DNA from: Nostoc paludosum FACHB-159
GTDB lineage: Bacteria > Cyanobacteriota > Cyanobacteriia > Cyanobacteriales > Nostocaceae
Assembly (NCBI RefSeq): GCF_014698835.1
Contig: NZ_JACJTU010000016.1
Coordinates: 1-64,000 of the forward strand
Reading direction: 5' to 3'
Length of the DNA stretch: 64,000 nucleotides
The notes below the pieces were generated by a model. It worked only from the letters and a program-made list of their open reading frames with translations. It had not been told where the DNA came from and searched no databases. Position numbers and translations under genes: made by a program. Shown here in pieces: positions 41,254 to 51,271 of the stretch (its first letter is position 1; each line of letters begins with the position of its first letter).

Positions 41254-44226
41254 CTAATGTATACCGCAAAATGGATCGCGTTCCTTATCAACTTCATTAG
41301 GCTGTAATTCTAATTCAGCCAGATAAACGCATCCTTCTTGTTTAAGACATTCTTGATTTGTTGATGTCCAATAAGGTACTTCACCTGCGTGCATCCGTAA
41401 AATACCTTGGTTATCGAGACTCACGCGATATTGACAAGGATAATCTGTTGTGATGTCTGGTTTACTGAGTGCGCCAATTCTGATCCATTTTTTTGTTTGG
41501 GTTTCGGCGTCTGTTTGATAAACATAGAAAGTGTGCTGACCAGTTTTCGGGAAGGGAGGTAAGGGATTACTAATTAATCCGATTCCTGGTTGTGTCACGC
41601 CATCACGCAAGTAATGAAATTCGTGGAAGGAGCGATCGCTATTTCCGACTTCAAATACTAAATGATAGGCATCTGCTCGATCTACAGTTGCGGACTCAAT
41701 GACATTAACGGCAATATCACCATTATTTAAGTCTTTATTGGGGCGTTCTACAGCAATATTCCACTTCAATTTACCGTCAGCAAATAGCGCTGAACTTTCT
41801 GAAAGTAATTCTCCTAAATCAATGCCAGGAACATCAATTAAATAATGAGGATTTCCCTGACAAAGCAACACGTTAAATTCGAGGGTTTGGTCGATTTCAA
41901 ACTGAATTTTGATTTTTTTCAAAAACTCTGATTCTTCCATTCCTAATTTATTCATTAGGTTTTTGCCGTCGAAGCTACCCCAAAGCCGTAAATCTCCTTC
42001 TTCGTAATCTTGGCGGTAGATGATATTAGTTAATTGTATCCCTTGCCAAGGAGTACGAACTTTGGCAACAGTTTCCCAAGATGCTAGTTGATAAAGTTCT
42101 TGACCAGCTTTGAATATAGTTAGTAAATCGTTGCTTTGGGTTTTACGTTTGAAATTGCAAGGCAAATAATAAAATAGGTTTTTAACATCAATTTCTAACT
42201 GATTAGCTCCCTTACGTAGCAAAGTTTTTGATTCTTCTGGATCGAATCTCAATCTGCGTAATTTTTCGGCATAGCAAGCACCCGCAGAGGTGGCTAATTT
42301 AGTAAATTCTAAGACAAAAGTAATGCGTTCTGGATTCCAAACAAAATAGGGTGACTTACTAAATTCTTGATAAATTTGCCGCTGTACTAAGTCAAGATTA
42401 CAGGTTTTTCCAGACAGAATTAACCAATCAACTTTTTGAGAGTTCCAAGAATCTTTAGTGATATCATCGGGACGCAAACGGCTTTCCATCAATCCTTTAG
42501 CAATGCCGATCGCTTCTTTAATTCCTGAAACCGCAGCTCGTTCAAATTGATGATTGTCTAGAGTGACGCAGATGTTATTTGGGTCTTTGATTTGCAATTT
42601 AACGGCACTTTGATTTAGGAGTTCAGAAATTTCTTGTTCTGAAAGTGTGAAGGTTAATAATGAATCATCAGTGGGTGGTTTTTGCCCAAGTTTCAGTTTA
42701 GCTGCTTCTGCATAATCCCACAAAAGATAAAATGTTTGTAGGCGTTGCGGCGCTTGTTGCCAACGGGTAGGTAATACTTTTTCGGCAGTATCAAGAGCAT
42801 CTTTATAAGCAACATCACCTTCTGGATTTTCTTTATCCAGGCATTTCAAAAGACTGCCAGTTTTAAATTTACCTTGTTCTAAGAATCGCTCGTTTAACTC
42901 GGAATTAATTAAATCTTCTAGCTTTTCGCTTTCGATGTCACCTGTGGTAACTGCTGTTAATAAAAAATCAGCGATCGCCACTTTCAAAAGTCGAAAAATT
43001 CGCAGTGTAATTAGCTCACCACCTAACTGTAAATGTCCAGATGAGCCTAATAGTTTAGGAGTCAGTTTATAATAACGTCCTCCCAAACCCCTGTCTTCAT
43101 AATCAGCAAAAGCTGGGGTTTTATCTTCCAAAGTTAACTCAATCAAAGCTAAATCTGTGGTTCCGCCGCCGATATCCAAAACAAGAACATTTTGCGACCA
43201 TTTATTTCCAGTTTGGCGACAACGAGTTTTGAATGATTCAATACCAATATTTAAATTACCGCCAAATTCTCGCCACAAAAAGAATATTGCCACAGATACA
43301 GCTTCATCATAAGCAGTTTGGACATCATCTATGGCCAATTGTTCAACTAATTCTTTAACTTCCTTGCGAACAACCGGCGGTGCAACTGTTGGATATGTGA
43401 CAACTGCTGTTAACAAATTCCCTTCAGAAAATCTGCGTTGCGCCCGTTGGCGGTAATCTTCAGTTAACTTTATTAAATGCGCCCAAGCAGATTGAATTAA
43501 TTCTTTGGCGGTAATTGTTTCTTCCTGACCATCCACAATAACTGAAAACGATCGCTCTTGACCAAAATAGCGTTTTGGTGAATGATAAAACCTGCTAATA
43601 ATTTCTTTTAAAGTACTGCTTGTACCTTGGGCGATCGCTTTTTTTCTATTATCTCTAGCTTCCCTACCCATCCGCAGTTGTAATTCGCCTAAATGGGAAA
43701 TTTCCGACTCGCTAGGAATTTCTGTTTCACGGCGATCTATATCCAACACAACTGGGATGAGATTTTGCGATTCTAATGTAGGAACGCGGAAAACTTCGTG
43801 ATAGATTTGATAGAGTTTTTTGCTGACAGCACGACGGAATCTTTCGCTATTTCCTAAACAAAGTTCAATTTGACGAATCGCTTCTAAAAATCGTTCTTTA
43901 TTATCACTTTCAAAAACTTCACTTAATTTTCTTGGTTCTATTTCCAGGTTTTTGCTAATTTCTAGAATAAACTTTTCCCAATCCTCATCGCTGACATCTG
44001 GTAAAGCTATAGAAGCAGGAGAACTCAACCATTGCGATAAGCGATCGCGCAATCGTATTTCTTGTTCTTTCGGTAAAATTTCAGCTATAGGTACTTCAAT
44101 GGGATCGAAAAGTGTGACTGTAGAATTGGATGTACCAAAATCTAACGCAAACCATCCCGGAAATCTTTTTTGTTGTTTCTCGTTTGGTTGTTTATCAGTA
44201 TAGTTGTTCAATTGAAAAGGATTCAT
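41254..44226 (-). CDS. Hsp70/actin-fold ATPase (SrfB-like)
   Basis: A 990-residue protein with the ATPase motifs of the Hsp70-actin superfamily: phosphate-1 FALDFGTSNSTV (26-37), phosphate-2 VLVLDIGGGTTDLALI (347-362) and an adenosine-type DWLILSGKTCNLD in the middle. A large helical insert (about 45-190) sits after the first motif. The C-terminal 300 residues are beta-rich (VYQTDAETQTKKWIRIGAL). It is longer than DnaK and has no DnaK substrate domain. The setting with a dynamin-like GTPase resembles SrfB in proteobacteria; function unknown. Confidence 0.72.
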   Translation of the reverse strand: MNPFQLNNYTDKQPNEKQQKRFPGWFALDFGTSNSTVTLFDPIEVPIAEILPKEQEIRLRDRLSQWLSSPASIALPDVSDEDWEKFILEISKNLEIEPRKLSEVFESDNKERFLEAIRQIELCLGNSERFRRAVSKKLYQIYHEVFRVPTLESQNLIPVVLDIDRRETEIPSESEISHLGELQLRMGREARDNRKKAIAQGTSSTLKEIISRFYHSPKRYFGQERSFSVIVDGQEETITAKELIQSAWAHLIKLTEDYRQRAQRRFSEGNLLTAVVTYPTVAPPVVRKEVKELVEQLAIDDVQTAYDEAVSVAIFFLWREFGGNLNIGIESFKTRCRQTGNKWSQNVLVLDIGGGTTDLALIELTLEDKTPAFADYEDRGLGGRYYKLTPKLLGSSGHLQLGGELITLRIFRLLKVAIADFLLTAVTTGDIESEKLEDLINSELNERFLEQGKFKTGSLLKCLDKENPEGDVAYKDALDTAEKVLPTRWQQAPQRLQTFYLLWDYAEAAKLKLGQKPPTDDSLLTFTLSEQEISELLNQSAVKLQIKDPNNICVTLDNHQFERAAVSGIKEAIGIAKGLMESRLRPDDITKDSWNSQKVDWLILSGKTCNLDLVQRQIYQEFSKSPYFVWNPERITFVLEFTKLATSAGACYAEKLRRLRFDPEESKTLLRKGANQLEIDVKNLFYYLPCNFKRKTQSNDLLTIFKAGQELYQLASWETVAKVRTPWQGIQLTNIIYRQDYEEGDLRLWGSFDGKNLMNKLGMEESEFLKKIKIQFEIDQTLEFNVLLCQGNPHYLIDVPGIDLGELLSESSALFADGKLKWNIAVERPNKDLNNGDIAVNVIESATVDRADAYHLVFEVGNSDRSFHEFHYLRDGVTQPGIGLISNPLPPFPKTGQHTFYVYQTDAETQTKKWIRIGALSKPDITTDYPCQYRVSLDNQGILRMHAGEVPYWTSTNQECLKQEGCVYLAELELQPNEVDKERDPFCGIH

Positions 44227-44304
44227 TATAGCAAATATTTATGTTTAACGGTGGCTTTTTTATAGGGCGATCGCTCTTTGATATAACAGCGATCGCTATA
44301 ATTA

Positions 44305-44590
44305 CTAAGTTGATGTTGAAGATTCTTGCTCGCTTATCAGTCTTACTTGTTCGACGGTTAAACTAAGTAATTTAGCAACTTCTTCCATCGACATACCAAA
44401 AGCTAAGAAGCGAGGAATAAGTTCACGTTTTGCTTCTTCTCGCCCTTGTTGTATACCTTGTTCTCGTGCTTGTTTTAGTCCTTCTTGTCGCCCCTCTTCT
44501 TTAGCTTCTTGATAAAACCTAGTTTCTTCTAACTTAATTCCGAACATGGCCTCTACCTCTTCACGACTTAAGTTGGCAGATTTATGGAAA
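44305..44590 (-). pseudogene. C-terminal remnant of an Rpn/DUF2887 gene (tandem duplicate)
   Basis: Reads SANLSREEVEAMFGIKLEET, then GMSMEEVAKLLSLTVEQVRL. This matches the last ~90 residues of the intact gene just upstream (44599-45447), while the nuclease part is missing. An ATG at 44547 could still give an 80-residue protein (MFGIKLEETRFYQEAKEEGR). It appears to be a partial duplication after the full gene. Confidence 0.75.
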
Positions 44591-44598
44591 ATATGTGA

Positions 44599-45447
44599 TT
44601 ATTCAGCTGCAAGTCTTACTTGTTCAATGGTTAAATTAAGTAATTTAGCAACCTCTTCCATCGACATACCAAGAGCTAAGAACTGAGGTACAAGTTCAAG
44701 TTTTGCTTGTTCTCGTCCTATCTCTACTCCTTGCTGTAGTCCTATTTCTATTCCTTGTTCTCGTCCTATTTCTACTCCTTGTTCTAGTCCCTCTTGTTTG
44801 GCTTCTTGATAAACCCTAGTTTCTTCTAACTTAACTCCTAACATGGCCTCTACCTCTTCACGACTTAAGTTGGCAAATTTATAAACAGCGATTGTTGTGA
44901 TTACATCTATTATCTCCTCCTTCGCTAAAACAGTTATCTGTTCTTGTTGCACTCGTTCAATTAAACGTTTCGCTTGTTCCACCATTTGAGTTTCTGAAGC
45001 GATAGTTAACTGCATCAAACTGATACCAACTTTTTGCTCATCAGGATTACCTAACTCATCCAAATAAATGCGTTGTACTTGGGAACTGTTTATTAATGAC
45101 CTGTGAATAGTGGTTTTTTCCGGTTCCAAGCTGCGAGACTGTAAAATAACTACTCCGTACCAGTCATCATAAAGTGTTGGGTTGCGATACATATACAGCA
45201 TCGATTCCGAGAAAAAGCGATGGTACAGTAACTCATCTTTTTGGAATTGCACCTCAGCAAAAAAGACAATTTGAGATGTTGCATCAGGTGGAGGTAAAAA
45301 TACTCCATCAATCCGAAATGTTGGTTCTTTAACTTCAACTGATTCAAAGCGATAGTTAGCAGCTTCGGCTGGTGGCTGTTCTACTAACTCAAAAAGCAAC
45401 CCTGGAACACGCTTAAAAAGCGTATAAAAAATCGCATCTCGTCTCAT
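44599..45447 (-). CDS. Rpn-type PD-(D/E)XK nuclease (DUF2887)
   Basis: A 282-residue protein beginning MRRDAIFYTLFKRVPGLLFE, typical of DUF2887 in cyanobacteria. The nuclease core has Asp in FRIDGVFLPP and Glu-x-Gln in FFAEVQFQKDE. A Glu/Gln/Gly-rich repeat linker (EQGVEIGREQGIEIG) and a C-terminal helix follow. Related Rpn proteins promote recombination and are found in mobile or defence settings. It sits between the dynamin-like and Hsp70-like genes, apparently as a later insertion. Confidence 0.8.
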   Translation of the reverse strand: MRRDAIFYTLFKRVPGLLFELVEQPPAEAANYRFESVEVKEPTFRIDGVFLPPPDATSQIVFFAEVQFQKDELLYHRFFSESMLYMYRNPTLYDDWYGVVILQSRSLEPEKTTIHRSLINSSQVQRIYLDELGNPDEQKVGISLMQLTIASETQMVEQAKRLIERVQQEQITVLAKEEIIDVITTIAVYKFANLSREEVEAMLGVKLEETRVYQEAKQEGLEQGVEIGREQGIEIGLQQGVEIGREQAKLELVPQFLALGMSMEEVAKLLNLTIEQVRLAAE

Positions 45448-45539
45448 AAATATACCCTTGTAACCCTACGCGATCGCTTTGAAAAAGCATTGCAAATTCT
45501 CAGTCCAAAATCGTGTGAGTTAGTTCATCAAAAAACATC

Positions 45540-48086
45540 TTAATAAGAAACAGCGGCAATATCTGAAAGAAGCTGCAACCAAGTAGGAACTGCTACCTCA
45601 GATGGCATATCACCAGCTGTTAAATATCTCAGTAATGCTTCTTTTTTGGAGAGGTTTTGCAAACTCGGAATAATTTGATCCAAAATGCCTTCTAATTCGG
45701 AATTAATTTGTTGATTGACTTCACTAACATACTGCACAAGATGAAGGCTGGCGCTAGCAGTAATTTCATCTCGCAGTCGCAGTACTAAAAGTTGGTGATT
45801 ACTGGATCTACCTAAGCCTTGGCTTTTTTCTGGTGCCCAGTCAAAGATTTGACCAACGTTGTGTTTATCGTCTTGACGCGCTAAAGGAAAAATGATTTCC
45901 GGTGCAACGGTTTTGTCTTGGTTACTAATTTCAGAAATGATTGCTTCTTTCCATTGGTTGGGGTCGCATCCTAGTAATAATTTATAAAAGAGGTCGGCTT
46001 CTTCCACACCAAATTTTGATTCGATTTCTTGTTCCATTTCTGGGTTAAGAATTGCTTTCAATTGGTCGCGTTCTGGGGCTACCTGATTTGATAATTGGTT
46101 CAACAAATCTATCACAGCCTGACGAATGCGATCGCGGGCAAATTCTTCTAGTTCTTTAACGGTTTTTTCAAATATTGGATAAAAATCATCACTCTTTGTA
46201 GGTAGAGAACTATTCAGACGGTTTCCTCTATCAAATAATTTTCCTGCTGCACCTTTAGATTCAGCGAGAGTGATGCTACCATTGTTTACTTTATTAAACA
46301 GTAAAGTCCACTGGCTCCAATTAAGTATTTTAAAGGTAAGTTCGTCTTTAACTATATCGCTAACAACTACACCGCGTCGGTCTTTAAGTGGTTCTTTAGC
46401 TAAATTTTTTTGAAAATTTCTGTAGATTTTATCTAAAGTTTCCACCACAAACCGCAACTCAACAAAAGCGGGACTGTCTCCTGTGGGGATGCCTTGCTCG
46501 TGAATTTCATCTATGATATCTTTCAAATGATCTTGTTGTTGACTAACTACATCAGCAGCCCTTTTAGTATCTTCATACAATTGCTTGAGACCATGAGTAG
46601 CAACGTGATTTTGAATCAATTCTCGTAGCTTTGCAAGGCTACCATCTTGAGCAAAGTACCCTAATTGTCTGCCCAAATAGCTGCGAGTATCAGAGTCTAA
46701 AAGCTGTTGGCTTAAGCGTCCCCATTTATCTTGTAGCCGTTTAGATCTGTCTAAGTAATCAGGATAATCCAAGTTAGCTAAAAACTCTGGCGAACCTGCT
46801 TTGACTTTAGTTGAACGTTTTGCTAAATCAGCCAGTCCTAACAGTGGTGACAGTAAAACAATGCGGTCTTTTTGAGTTGTAAACGCCTTTGCACCATCAA
46901 TAGTTGTTTGCAGAACTTTGAGTTTTTGCAAAACAATTTCCTCATGCAAATCCCTATCTTCGGTTAGTTGGTCGAGTTCTCTTTCACCACCCTCACTTTC
47001 TAAAGGTAGTTGATCGAAGCGACCCACACCAACGAGAATCAAATCTTTGAGATCTTGTCCAGGTCGCTGCTGCTGCATCATCGTAAAGATTTTATTAGCG
47101 CGATCGCTTCCTGGTGATTTACCATTTAGCAGTACTAAAATTGTTTGTACTTCTGCCAATTCTCGCAGCGACAAAAACGTATCTCTAGCACCGGAATTAG
47201 CAGCTCCCAATCCGGGAAAATCGATCAGAATAAATTTAGCAGCACCCGTAACATCCCAAATTTCCCGTGAGATTTTGACATCAATATCTACGCGGCGAAT
47301 CAGTGGAAAGCTGTTTTGTAATAATTTCGTTGGTAGCCTCTGGGGTGGACTCGGTAATCGAATATGGGCTGGCGGTAAATCTTCAAATTTGAGAGTTTGG
47401 ATGGCCATCGGCTGTTCCACTAGCTGTAGCCCTTCGCGGGCGGTGGTAGCATCAATTTGGTAGCGCCCACTACACATTACTTCGCCATACGCTTGATAAG
47501 CTCGTAAAAATAATACTAACTCTCTCAATAAATACCGTAATTCTAAATTATTAGAACTGTTCCATGCTTCCTCACACCAACCAATAATATCTTTGCCAGA
47601 ATTCAGCTTTGATACTGGTATGGGAGGAAGCCCCGCCGCTGTTGTCCGTTTATTGGCTTCCCCCAGCATGAAACGCAGACACTCGTGTACCCCTTCATGG
47701 GAAAGATATTCTACAGTAAAATTGCTGAGTTGCGTAGTTGCAAAGTCATCTTGGGGGATGATGTGTAGGGCAGTGACATTACCTGTAGTCGGGTTTTCAC
47801 TGACTGGTAAAGCATCTGCATATCCAATCAAGCTGCCTAAAAGTAAAGTTTTGCCGCTACTGAATTCCCCCATCACACCAATTTTCACAGGCGAAGTGGC
47901 AAGATCTACAGTTTTTTCCGCAGCTTCCCGCAGACGACGGAGACAATCATCAAGGCTAGCCGGAACCCAATCTTCTTGTTGTGAAGGGTATTCAGGTACA
48001 GAATCTATCTTCCGGAGGATGAATTCACCGTACTCTTTAAAACTAGCCAGTTTGTCTGGTTCCATAGAGTAGTTTCCGCCTAACAT
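45540..48086 (-). CDS. dynamin-like GTPase
   Basis: An 848-residue large GTPase. G1 is GEFSSGKT (73-80), the switch Thr lies in PTTGNVTAL (about 100-108), G3 is IDFPGLG (288-294), and a variant G4 is GRFDQ (355-359). Long helical regions after residue 360 form the expected stalk and assembly part. Bacterial dynamin-like proteins bind and remodel membranes; some take part in phage defence. ATG 48065 (MEPDKLASFKEYG) is an alternative start. It heads a same-strand group with the Rpn-type nuclease, Hsp70-like and helical protein genes. Confidence 0.85.
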   Translation of the reverse strand: MLGGNYSMEPDKLASFKEYGEFILRKIDSVPEYPSQQEDWVPASLDDCLRRLREAAEKTVDLATSPVKIGVMGEFSSGKTLLLGSLIGYADALPVSENPTTGNVTALHIIPQDDFATTQLSNFTVEYLSHEGVHECLRFMLGEANKRTTAAGLPPIPVSKLNSGKDIIGWCEEAWNSSNNLELRYLLRELVLFLRAYQAYGEVMCSGRYQIDATTAREGLQLVEQPMAIQTLKFEDLPPAHIRLPSPPQRLPTKLLQNSFPLIRRVDIDVKISREIWDVTGAAKFILIDFPGLGAANSGARDTFLSLRELAEVQTILVLLNGKSPGSDRANKIFTMMQQQRPGQDLKDLILVGVGRFDQLPLESEGGERELDQLTEDRDLHEEIVLQKLKVLQTTIDGAKAFTTQKDRIVLLSPLLGLADLAKRSTKVKAGSPEFLANLDYPDYLDRSKRLQDKWGRLSQQLLDSDTRSYLGRQLGYFAQDGSLAKLRELIQNHVATHGLKQLYEDTKRAADVVSQQQDHLKDIIDEIHEQGIPTGDSPAFVELRFVVETLDKIYRNFQKNLAKEPLKDRRGVVVSDIVKDELTFKILNWSQWTLLFNKVNNGSITLAESKGAAGKLFDRGNRLNSSLPTKSDDFYPIFEKTVKELEEFARDRIRQAVIDLLNQLSNQVAPERDQLKAILNPEMEQEIESKFGVEEADLFYKLLLGCDPNQWKEAIISEISNQDKTVAPEIIFPLARQDDKHNVGQIFDWAPEKSQGLGRSSNHQLLVLRLRDEITASASLHLVQYVSEVNQQINSELEGILDQIIPSLQNLSKKEALLRYLTAGDMPSEVAVPTWLQLLSDIAAVSY

Positions 48087-48643
48087 AAATTTCTCTGAGC
48101 TTTATAACATATAAAATGCGATCGCCAAGGAGCTATACAACAGACTGGGCATTGGGGAGCCACTGCGTGCTGCAACTTCTTCTCTGCTCCCCACTCCCTA
48201 CTCTTAGCTTTGATATGAAAATCTTGAGTTTGTGAATTTTTGATGAAGACATATCTGTAAATAATTCGTGAAAAGTCAGATCCCCGACTTCTTAAAGAAG
48301 TCGGGGATCTAAACACAGCCAAGTCAAACTAATTCAGATTTTCAGCGATTAAATTAGATAATCAGTATAAATTTATCGATGATTTCAAGGAAAAAATATA
48401 TTTAAGTAATTTTACTGAAGCTAGGAAATTTTCAGTTTGAATAAAAATGGTAAAGTTCGTCTTAATCAAAACTTTAGCATTTCCCCAATTTATTTACACA
48501 AAAAGAGGAATTAATGTATATCTAAAAAGAAATAAAGTATTAAGATAATTACCAGGTTGAGATCGAAATATTATACACATTTTTTAACAAATTTAGTTTG
48601 AGAGATTTTACTTCAATAATTTAGGCAGAGCAGGCAGGCAAAA
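48087..48643. other. intergenic region with a perfect palindrome
   Basis: The 557-bp gap between divergent genes holds a perfect palindrome (48278-48310: AGATCCCCGACTTCTT, one base, then its complement) and a GGGCATTGGGGAG repeat near 48147. No gene is supported. Confidence 0.65.
48278..48310. repeat. perfect 33-bp palindrome
   Basis: The arms are AGATCCCCGACTTCTT and AAGAAGTCGGGGATCT with one central base. It is probably a dispersed cyanobacterial palindrome. Confidence 0.75.
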
Positions 48644-51271
48644 GTGTTTCCTAGAAGGGTGCAAAATTACATTAACCAAATCAACGTTGAAAAACAAAAG
48701 ATACAACAAGATGAGAAACTAATTAAGAAACAAGGTAAATTCAAAGAAAAAACGCAAGCAAGAGAATTAACAAAAGCATTGAGGCAACTGGCAAGAGAAA
48801 CTGCAAAACGCCAAACATTGGAAGCAAAGTTGCACCAAAAAACATCAGAGTTTGCAGCTATTTTGCAAGTAATTCCTGATTTTTATTTTCGTGTTGATGC
48901 TGATGGAACCATCTTGGATTATCGCCCAGGAAAAATGCCAAATTTGTATATTACACAAGGAGTTGAACGGGGCAAGAGTTTGCGAGAATGCCTACCGATC
49001 GCTGTAGGCGATCGCTTCCACGAAGCAATGACTCAAGTACTTGTAACGCAATGTGAAGTTAGTTTTGAATATAGCTTACCGTTACCACTAGAAAACGGTA
49101 ACTTTGAAGCTAGATTATTACCACTACCAGAGCAGCAAATTATAGTTCTGATTCGCCAAAACGAAGACAAAGTACAAGCTGCATTACTCGAAAGAAATAC
49201 CAAGTTCCGCACTATTATTGAGAATGCCAATAACATTCTGTTTGCGCTGACGGCTGAGGGAATATTTTCCTACGTTTCCCCGAACTGGACTGATATTTTA
49301 GGGCATGAAGTTAGGGAAGTGGAAGGCAAATCTTTTAGTCTGTTTGTACATCCTGAGGATGTGCCTATGTGTGCAGATTATTTACAACGAGTTGTGACAA
49401 CAGGCGAAAAACAAGATGCAATTGAATATCGCGTAAAACACAAAAATGGCAGTTGGCGATGGCACACAAGCAGCTCATCTGCGACTAGAGACGCCAATGG
49501 TAACGTTTTGAACTTCGTTGGTATTTGTTACGACACCACTGACCGCAAACAAACAGAAGTTGCACTTAGAGAAAGCGTCCAACGGGAAAGATTACTCAAT
49601 CGTCTTTCTAGCCAAATTCGAGCTTCCTTGGATCTCAACTACATTGTGGAAACCGCAGTCCGGGAGATTCGCAACTTATTTCAAATAGACCGTTGCGCCT
49701 TCTTTTGGTATCGACAAAACGCCCAGATACCCTACTGGGAGAGAGTATATGAGGCTAAAAGTTCCTTTTTACCATGTCTGCTGAATGACCAAGGAAATAA
49801 TGCAGAAATCGAACTCATCGGTAGCAAAACTTTGAACAGAGAAATCATCCGCATCAATGATGTTAAAACTGTCAGTGGCATGACACGGGAGTTTTTGAAC
49901 GATTTTGGCTTCACCGCTTTTATGTCGTTGCCGATACATACCCAATCTGGGGAAATTGCCGCCTTTAGCTGTGGTTATTCTAATGGGTTTCGGCCTTGGC
50001 TAGACAACGAAATAGAATTACTCCAAGCAGTTACAGACCAAATAGCGATCGCCATTGACCAAGCTAAACTTTATACCCAAAGTCGTATCGCCGCCCAAAC
50101 TGCCCAAGACAAAGCCCAGCAACTAGAAGCAGCACTGCTAGAACTTCAACAAACCCAAGCGCAACTAATTCAAACTGAAAAAATGTCTAGTTTGGGACAG
50201 TTAGTAGCGGGAATTGCCCACGAAATCAATAACCCCGTCAATTTTATCTATGGCAATATTAGCCACGCTAGTGGATATATCCAAGATTTGCTGCACTTAA
50301 TAGAACTTTATCAACAGCACTACTGCCCACCCGCACCAGAAATTCACCAACAAATCCAAGCCATTGATTTAGACTTTCTCAAACAAGACTTGCCCAAAGT
50401 CCTCAATTCTATCAACATGGGTTCTGAACGCATTCGCCAGATTGTCTTATCTTTACGCAATTTCTCTCGCCTTGATGAAGACGGCATGAAACCAGTGGAT
50501 ATCCATGAAGGTTTGGATAATACCTTGCTACTTTTACAAAATCGCTTGAAAGCCAAACCAGGACATCCCGAAATCCAAGTAATTAAAGAGTACGGCAACT
50601 TGCCGCGAGTAGTGTGTCACGCGGGACAAATGAATCAGGTGTTTATGAATCTGCTGACAAATGCCATCGATGCCTTAGAAGAGGGAGTGGGGAGACTTGT
50701 ACTGAGGGGAGCCGTTGGCGCAGCCTCTCGTAGAGAAGTATGGGGAGATGGGGAGACTTGTACTGAGCGAAGCCGAAGTATAGAGGGATGGGAAGATGAG
50801 GTAGACGCGGCGACATGGGGACGCGGTGAGGAAGTTGGAGTCTTCTCTACGAGACGCTGCGCGTTGGCGAAGCCTCTCGTAGAGAAGGCGGCTCCCGTCG
50901 AGTCCAAACTTCCGAACCCGAAGGGGGACGTGAGGAATAAACCAATGCCCCATGACGCCACTTGCTCGACATTTGGAGACCAAATGACCGCAGTGACTCC
51001 CCCATGCCCAATACCCAAAATTCGCATCCGTACTTCCATTGATAAAAACTCTGTAACTATTCGCATTGCTGACAATGGGTTAGGAATGAGTGAGAAAGTA
51101 CAAAAACACTTATTTGACCCGTTTTTCACTACCAAGCCTGTGGGTAAAGGCACTGGTATGGGATTATCAATTAGTTACCAAATTGTTGTTAAAAAACACT
51201 CTGGAAAACTTGAGTGTATTTCAGCACCAGGAGAAGGTGCTGAGTTTGCCATCGTGATTCCGCTAAAGTAG
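48644..51271 (+). CDS. PAS-PAS-GAF sensor histidine kinase
   Basis: Starts at GTG 48644. Order: N-terminal coiled coil (about 1-70), PAS (75-180), PAS with PAC (185-305, YRVKHKNGSWRWH), GAF (315-480), coiled coil, HisKA with His in GIAHEINNPVNF, and HATPase (NAIDALEEG, DNGLGM, GTGMGLSI). It is cytoplasmic, with no membrane segment. A 329-bp block of repetitive DNA (50682-51010, residues about 680-789) splits the ATPase domain between the N and G1 boxes, in frame. No partner regulator is adjacent. Confidence 0.9.
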   Translation: MFPRRVQNYINQINVEKQKIQQDEKLIKKQGKFKEKTQARELTKALRQLARETAKRQTLEAKLHQKTSEFAAILQVIPDFYFRVDADGTILDYRPGKMPNLYITQGVERGKSLRECLPIAVGDRFHEAMTQVLVTQCEVSFEYSLPLPLENGNFEARLLPLPEQQIIVLIRQNEDKVQAALLERNTKFRTIIENANNILFALTAEGIFSYVSPNWTDILGHEVREVEGKSFSLFVHPEDVPMCADYLQRVVTTGEKQDAIEYRVKHKNGSWRWHTSSSSATRDANGNVLNFVGICYDTTDRKQTEVALRESVQRERLLNRLSSQIRASLDLNYIVETAVREIRNLFQIDRCAFFWYRQNAQIPYWERVYEAKSSFLPCLLNDQGNNAEIELIGSKTLNREIIRINDVKTVSGMTREFLNDFGFTAFMSLPIHTQSGEIAAFSCGYSNGFRPWLDNEIELLQAVTDQIAIAIDQAKLYTQSRIAAQTAQDKAQQLEAALLELQQTQAQLIQTEKMSSLGQLVAGIAHEINNPVNFIYGNISHASGYIQDLLHLIELYQQHYCPPAPEIHQQIQAIDLDFLKQDLPKVLNSINMGSERIRQIVLSLRNFSRLDEDGMKPVDIHEGLDNTLLLLQNRLKAKPGHPEIQVIKEYGNLPRVVCHAGQMNQVFMNLLTNAIDALEEGVGRLVLRGAVGAASRREVWGDGETCTERSRSIEGWEDEVDAATWGRGEEVGVFSTRRCALAKPLVEKAAPVESKLPNPKGDVRNKPMPHDATCSTFGDQMTAVTPPCPIPKIRIRTSIDKNSVTIRIADNGLGMSEKVQKHLFDPFFTTKPVGKGTGMGLSISYQIVVKKHSGKLECISAPGEGAEFAIVIPLK
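50682..51010. repeat. in-frame 329-bp repetitive insert in a histidine kinase
   Basis: A mosaic of GCCGTTGGCGCAGCC, CTCTCGTAGAGAAG, GAGCGAAGCCGAAG and GTCCAAACTTCCG motifs plus CCCCCATGCCC heptamers. Similar pieces occur at 7172-7200 and inside 26107-26371. It encodes a low-complexity Arg/Glu/Pro loop of about 110 residues. Confidence 0.85.

Noticed and set aside
44305..44590. Independent toxin-antitoxin-like small gene
   Set aside because: Its sequence matches the tail of the neighbouring DUF2887 protein, so partial duplication is the simpler reading.
50635..51153. Minus-strand ORFs opposite the 48644 kinase insert
   Set aside because: They are translations of the repetitive insert. The kinase reads through on the plus strand with conserved motifs on both sides.
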